Positions 60,158-64,000 of a stretch of DNA of 64,000 nt are shown here, piece after piece. Position numbers and translations under genes: made by a program. Position 1 is the first letter of the stretch; the number at the start of each line of letters is the position of its first letter. The notes beneath the pieces were generated by a model that was not told the DNA's origin, ran no database searches, and worked only from the letters and a program-made list of their open reading frames with translations. Origin of the DNA: Clostridia bacterium (GTDB lineage: Bacteria; Bacillota; Peptococcia; DRI-13; SM3-B62); contig JAHDSQ010000012.1 in the NCBI GenBank assembly GCA_018432615.1, positions 159,949 to 223,948 on the forward strand, given 5' to 3'.

Positions 60158-61480
60158 TCACCTCTTTAAAAAAGAAAGTATATTATTCTTTTTCTTCTCT
60201 TGGATAAAAAGCAAGTCATTCAGCAAGTTCTCAAAACCTTTTTCCACAGGGATGCCTTTATTTAAAGCCTCTATTACGTTATCGGTATATTTGTATGTCC
60301 CACCGATTTGATATTCATTAAAAGCCTTACGAAGAGTATCTTCATCCAGGCTTTTAAAAGAAAGCTTATTAAAATGTATCCTGAAATGTTCCTTGGGTAT
60401 TCCCCACTTATCCTTGATAAAGTCTAGCCACCGTAGGGTTTCCTCTATTGATTTGTATGTTGGTTCGACAACCACACTCACCATATCCGAACCCTGCAGA
60501 GCTGATACCGTCCCGCTGAAAAACAAACCGGCATTTGTATCAATGATGATATATGGATATTTCAAGGTGTTTTTCACAATATCAAAGTACTCGGGACCCC
60601 ATGAATTGATCCTGTATAAGTCAATGCCTGTGAAAATTTTAAGATTTGGTATTTTGCTGTATGTAACCATATTGTTTTCAATGACTGTTTGATTCAAAAA
60701 CCTTTTTTCTATCGCATCAATTATTTCCAACGTGTCCTTGGGCATTGCATTGAACCAGTAATGGCAGGATGGATTCGCCTCCTTAAAATCCAGGAGGGCC
60801 ACTTTTTCTCCAGTCTTTTTAGCCAATTGATAGGCTTGTGAAGCAGCCATGGTTGTTTTCCCTTCACCGCCGGAAGCCGACCACCAGGTTATTATCCTCT
60901 GCCGTTTGACTTCTTTGATCTCTCTGATTACTATTTTTTCAACCTCTTTTTCAACGATCTTCTCCTTTACTTCTGAAACAAGAGGCATCCGTTTGATCTG
61001 GCTTTCCGCCTCAGGTGCAAGCTTAAACCGAGCAACATCCGAATAGTTCCCCGGCCTGTAAATCTTTTTGATAATATCGATGGGATGAATATCTTTACCG
61101 GCAATAATGTCCCATATGCCTAATTCAACGGCCTTACGAAGCAATGGGCTTCCCTGTTCAAGGGATGTTATGAATATGATGCGGGTGTCTTTCCCAGCCT
61201 CGTTTTTAACCTCTAACCTTATCTCTTCGAATAGTACTTCTAATTCGACTGTGCCGGGTAGTTTATCATACAAGATAGTCACATCCGGTCTGCATACCTT
61301 GGCTTTCTCAATGAGTCTTTCCCTATACTTTACCTCATCGACAATTAAAATGGGCCTAACCCATCTAGGCAACCCGTCATGCTTAAGTGATTTCTCTAAT
61401 TCTTTTATACCGGCCTCGCTCTCCAATTTGAGAATTATAGAATCGATGGCCGGGTGATTTGTAGCAAGTAGTAATCGCAC
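60158..61480 (-). CDS. TadZ/CpaE-like ATPase with N-terminal receiver-like domain
   Basis: 440 residues. Residues 1-125 are a receiver-like fold. A highly charged linker (about 165-205, rich in Glu, Lys, Arg, Val and Ile) leads to a MinD/ParA-type ATPase with deviant Walker A WWSASGGEGKTTMA and IIIDTNAG. TadZ/CpaE proteins place Tad pili at specific cell sites. The GTG start at 61480 follows AAGGGGG. It precedes cpaF by 4 bp. The linker repeats K-E-K/E-V-E-K-type units, which may form a coiled coil. Confidence 0.87.
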   Translation of the reverse strand: MRLLLATNHPAIDSIILKLESEAGIKELEKSLKHDGLPRWVRPILIVDEVKYRERLIEKAKVCRPDVTILYDKLPGTVELEVLFEEIRLEVKNEAGKDTRIIFITSLEQGSPLLRKAVELGIWDIIAGKDIHPIDIIKKIYRPGNYSDVARFKLAPEAESQIKRMPLVSEVKEKIVEKEVEKIVIREIKEVKRQRIITWWSASGGEGKTTMAASQAYQLAKKTGEKVALLDFKEANPSCHYWFNAMPKDTLEIIDAIEKRFLNQTVIENNMVTYSKIPNLKIFTGIDLYRINSWGPEYFDIVKNTLKYPYIIIDTNAGLFFSGTVSALQGSDMVSVVVEPTYKSIEETLRWLDFIKDKWGIPKEHFRIHFNKLSFKSLDEDTLRKAFNEYQIGGTYKYTDNVIEALNKGIPVEKGFENLLNDLLFIQEKKKNNILSFLKR

Positions 61481-61492
61481 ACCTTTACCCCC

Positions 61493-63232
61493 TTATTCGT
61501 CTCTTCTGGCTATACGAGTGGATGAATCATCGTACATATCTCCATAAATGGCCACTTCTTTTGGCCTGATCAAGCAAAGATCGTGTTTCCCGACTTCTTC
61601 TATGTAGACAACTACTTCGTAGTACCCGTCTTTGTTGTTTATATCAGTGTAGTGCTTCCTTTCCCAGACACGCGTTCCGTCGTGGAAGTCTAATCTTTTC
61701 TCCGGCAGTTCCCAGGTTATATTCTTATCCTCTGGTTTACCTTTTGTGGCAACCATAGGTACACTCTCGACAAACCTGCCTGCTGTGTTATAGAAGTAGG
61801 CGGTAACCTTGGTAGGCCCTTGATATTTACCACCATGAGCCGAAGCCCCGTCCGGCACTTTTGTTTCCCAGTCGTTGGTGTATTGTGTTTTTACAGTTAC
61901 TTCAAAGCCATATCCGGCTCTGGTTACTTCGTTAGGATCCCAACCGTATATACTTATATCCTTGTATGGTGTGCCCTGCCTTCCTGAATATTTTGGCGTC
62001 CTCTGCTGTGTATCAGGTATGATCTCCCAGGAGCCTCTGCTTTCCCGATCAGACTCTTTGGGATTATCCGGATCTGTAGGTATTCCTTGTTTGGTATTAA
62101 CAGATATACTTGCACTTAATGTTTCGGAATACGTTGGCATGGACCATTTACTCTCCGTCCAGGAACAGTCGTATTCCTTCCCTTCTTCATCGTAGCAGGT
62201 GTCAGGATGGTAGACCTCCCATGTATAAAGCTCTTCCCAGGTTTGTGTTATACTTGGCTGTTCCAGGCAGCCTAGTTTGGCAGATGCCGTTGATGTGTTT
62301 ATGTTAATCACATCAACACTGCAAGTTCTTTGGTTATTATCAATCTTCGTTTCTTCCGGCAAAGGAACCGCATAAGCCTTTAGCGTCACCTGTTGGGCTT
62401 CCCCCGGAGCATTCCAGTTAAAGCTTTTGTTTATACTCTCTCCTGGTTTTAATGTTATAGCCTCATTACCCACTTGCGAATCATTTACAAAGTATTGAGC
62501 TTCGAAAGTTCCTTCAATATTTCCGTTATTCCTGAATGTTACGCTTGCAGTCTGATTTGAGTTTGGTTTAACAGGATTCGTATTCGAAATATTAATCACT
62601 GCTATATCAACCCTTTTAGGCAATTCAGTTGGCAACACTACTGTTATATACCAATACGAGCCATTCCATAAGTGCCACATACGGCCCAGGCCGGGCGTAA
62701 CGCTCGTACGCGGCTGCAAGATTTTTGTTACTTCATACCAGTTATCAGCATTTTTAGGTAAAGTAGAGTATTGAAATAAGCCGCCGTATTTTTCATCTAA
62801 GGCAGCTTTGATATATGCTTCGTTTTCTTTTTGGTTATCCCAATTACTACTAGGCTTACAAAGATCGTTATTCCCGTATGCCCAAGGCCCTTTTTCCCAA
62901 CTCCAATTATTAATCGTGGTAGTTGCGTTGTGATCGGGTGGAAATTCAGGGTTTGTCATTAAATCCCCCGTTGGCGTAAATCCAAGATACCGGCATTGAC
63001 CATAAACAACATCCTGGTCTTTCACCGAAACCGTCTCTGGTCCTCCATAAACCAATACTTTATAGTCATTCCATATTTGTTTGTTTACTTTGTCAATTTC
63101 GAAGTGTTCCCAGCCGATTTCCTGGTTGGCTATTTGTACAGCTTTTTCTAATGATACATCTGCCCCAAAAAGAGGCAAAGCAAAAAGAAAACAGCTCATT
63201 AATAGAGCTATTAACAAAACAAGTTTTTTCAT
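61493..63232 (-). CDS. Exported CARDB-domain protein
   Basis: 579 residues. ATG 63232 follows AAGGGG 10 nt upstream. Signal peptide residues 1-24 (MKKLVLLIALLMSCFLFALP, then LFGA). Residues about 180-290 form a CARDB/Ig-like domain (VDIAVINISNTNPVKPNSNQ, FKPGE-like turn, KIDNNQRTCSVDV). A Cys-containing region with CSWTES and a beta-rich C-terminal half follow. No enzymatic motif is seen. It precedes tadZ in the same transcript and is a probable cell-surface or pilus-associated protein. Confidence 0.7.
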   Translation of the reverse strand: MKKLVLLIALLMSCFLFALPLFGADVSLEKAVQIANQEIGWEHFEIDKVNKQIWNDYKVLVYGGPETVSVKDQDVVYGQCRYLGFTPTGDLMTNPEFPPDHNATTTINNWSWEKGPWAYGNNDLCKPSSNWDNQKENEAYIKAALDEKYGGLFQYSTLPKNADNWYEVTKILQPRTSVTPGLGRMWHLWNGSYWYITVVLPTELPKRVDIAVINISNTNPVKPNSNQTASVTFRNNGNIEGTFEAQYFVNDSQVGNEAITLKPGESINKSFNWNAPGEAQQVTLKAYAVPLPEETKIDNNQRTCSVDVININTSTASAKLGCLEQPSITQTWEELYTWEVYHPDTCYDEEGKEYDCSWTESKWSMPTYSETLSASISVNTKQGIPTDPDNPKESDRESRGSWEIIPDTQQRTPKYSGRQGTPYKDISIYGWDPNEVTRAGYGFEVTVKTQYTNDWETKVPDGASAHGGKYQGPTKVTAYFYNTAGRFVESVPMVATKGKPEDKNITWELPEKRLDFHDGTRVWERKHYTDINNKDGYYEVVVYIEEVGKHDLCLIRPKEVAIYGDMYDDSSTRIARRDE

Positions 63233-63246
63233 TTTTTTTAATCCCC

Positions 63247-64000
63247 TTAATTCCAAATGGTTATTGATACTTCACCAATAATATCACCTAATCGAATATG
63301 CTTCCCATCAATAGTCCAATCTTTAGTTTCTAAAAGAGTATTAGTTCCATCTTTCGTTCTGATATATTCCATTATTAGATTTGCCTTATCTCCAAAGCGC
63401 TTCTCTAAAATCTTTTGAAGATCAACCAGCTGTGGTTCAACTGGGGTATCATAGTGATATAGTACTATGACGCTTAAATTGACATTATGAGGATTATCGC
63501 CAGGTGAAGGAGTTCTTAAGGTTAAGTCACTATCAATAAGGGCCGCATCAGAAGCATAACTAGCAGACTCAATAAATATCTCCCTGGTATCACCTTTCCA
63601 TTCTACGGTAGCACCAAGACACTCACTGACAAACCGTAACGGCACCATAGTTCTGCTATTGGTTATGGCGGCATTTGTATCAAGAGTGACAACGTCGGTA
63701 TCTACCTGGGCTTCTCTTTGTCCAATGGTAAGTTTTATTCCCTTGCCCTGGTGGGATATATCGACACGCTGCTGCCCACCGTTCCACTCAACATTTGCCC
63801 CTAAAGCCTCGGAGACAAATCTTACAGGCACTAATGTCCTGTTGTCAGGGTTTATAAAGGGAGCTTGATCCGGGAAAGGGAGTTTTTCTCCATCCACATA
63901 AACCGTCACTGTGTTTTGAGTACAGGGGCAAACCGCCAAAACGTTAATTGATAACATCATCAATATTGTTGTGAGAGTAGCAATAGCAATACCTTTTTTC
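63247..64000 (-). CDS. Copper-amine-oxidase N-terminal-domain exported protein (N-terminus outside window)
   Basis: At least 250 residues; the reading frame continues past the right edge. The visible N-terminus is a signal peptide (KKGIAIATLTTILMMLS to VLAV), followed by CPC. Two copies of the copper amine oxidase N-terminal-like repeat follow, with RTLVPVRFVSEALGANVEW and SRTMVPLRFVSECLGATVEW. These non-catalytic domains are common in exported clostridial proteins and may bind cell wall. The C-terminal 100 residues (about 150-250) have no recognised domain. It is the most upstream visible gene of the Tad-type transcript. Confidence 0.8.
   Translation of the reverse strand, partial: KKGIAIATLTTILMMLSINVLAVCPCTQNTVTVYVDGEKLPFPDQAPFINPDNRTLVPVRFVSEALGANVEWNGGQQRVDISHQGKGIKLTIGQREAQVDTDVVTLDTNAAITNSRTMVPLRFVSECLGATVEWKGDTREIFIESASYASDAALIDSDLTLRTPSPGDNPHNVNLSVIVLYHYDTPVEPQLVDLQKILEKRFGDKANLIMEYIRTKDGTNTLLETKDWTIDGKHIRLGDIIGEVSITIWN

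Overview
The window looks like chromosome of an anaerobic, endospore-forming Bacillota (class Clostridia, probably Peptococcaceae-like). Support for this: a sporulation gene (spoVS) behind a near-perfect sigma-H promoter, a class III anaerobic ribonucleotide reductase, strong AGGAGG-type ribosome binding sites, many TTG/GTG starts, a LexA operator of the Bacillus type, and the gene orders cinA-recA-recX-rny-ymdB-spoVS and mutS-mutL-miaA-hfq-hflX-ynbB. I cannot name the species. No rRNA, tRNA, insertion sequence, prophage or CRISPR array was seen.

Layout. 1-14381 (+): end of an FtsH-like peptidase, cinA, DEAD-box helicase, recA-recX, RNase Y, an unknown protein, ymdB, spoVS, a dipeptidase, a PHP phosphoesterase, three late cobalamin genes (cobU, cobS, cobC-like), a YkvA-like protein and guaB. 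14505-17675 (+): a short Tad/Flp pilus-type locus (TadB, TadC, small pilin-like protein, CpaB, OB-fold protein). 17770-24122: cell envelope and amino acid genes (polysaccharide deacetylase, hisC, mreB/mbl, Orn/Lys/Arg decarboxylase, L,D-transpeptidase, patatin). 24227-39060 (+): miaB, mutS, a hydantoinase-like ATPase, a histone-deacetylase-like hydrolase, mutL, an rRNA-methylase-like protein, miaA, hfq, hflX, ynbB-like lyase, ddl. 39067-40133: divergent lexA and a LysM (YneA-like) SOS gene. 40334-46928: cspA, nrdG/nrdD, a small protein plus TIR-like protein, a ferritin-like protein and an ABC-F protein. 47202-64000 (-): a large second Tad/Flp locus with TadZ, CpaF, TadB, TadC, pilin-like proteins, CpaB, a prepilin peptidase and seven exported proteins.

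How the genes work together. Three promoters (recA, lexA, yneA-like) carry LexA boxes placed over or next to promoter elements and form an SOS circuit. nrdD has two NrdR boxes 31 bp apart around its promoter. MutS/MutL, MiaA/MiaB, Hfq, HflX and RNase Y form a DNA-repair and RNA-metabolism block. The minus-strand Tad locus encodes a secretion ATPase, platform proteins, pilins, processing peptidase and a family of exported repeat-module proteins that are plausible surface or pilus-associated adhesins.

The most unusual observations are genes that have an excellent ribosome binding site but an AUU codon where the start should be (RNase Y, a polysaccharide deacetylase, a Tad-locus exported protein), the paralogous exported protein family beside the Tad locus, the small-protein/TIR-like pair behind an operator-like promoter, and a leader with a short ORF and long inverted repeat ahead of the ABC-F gene.
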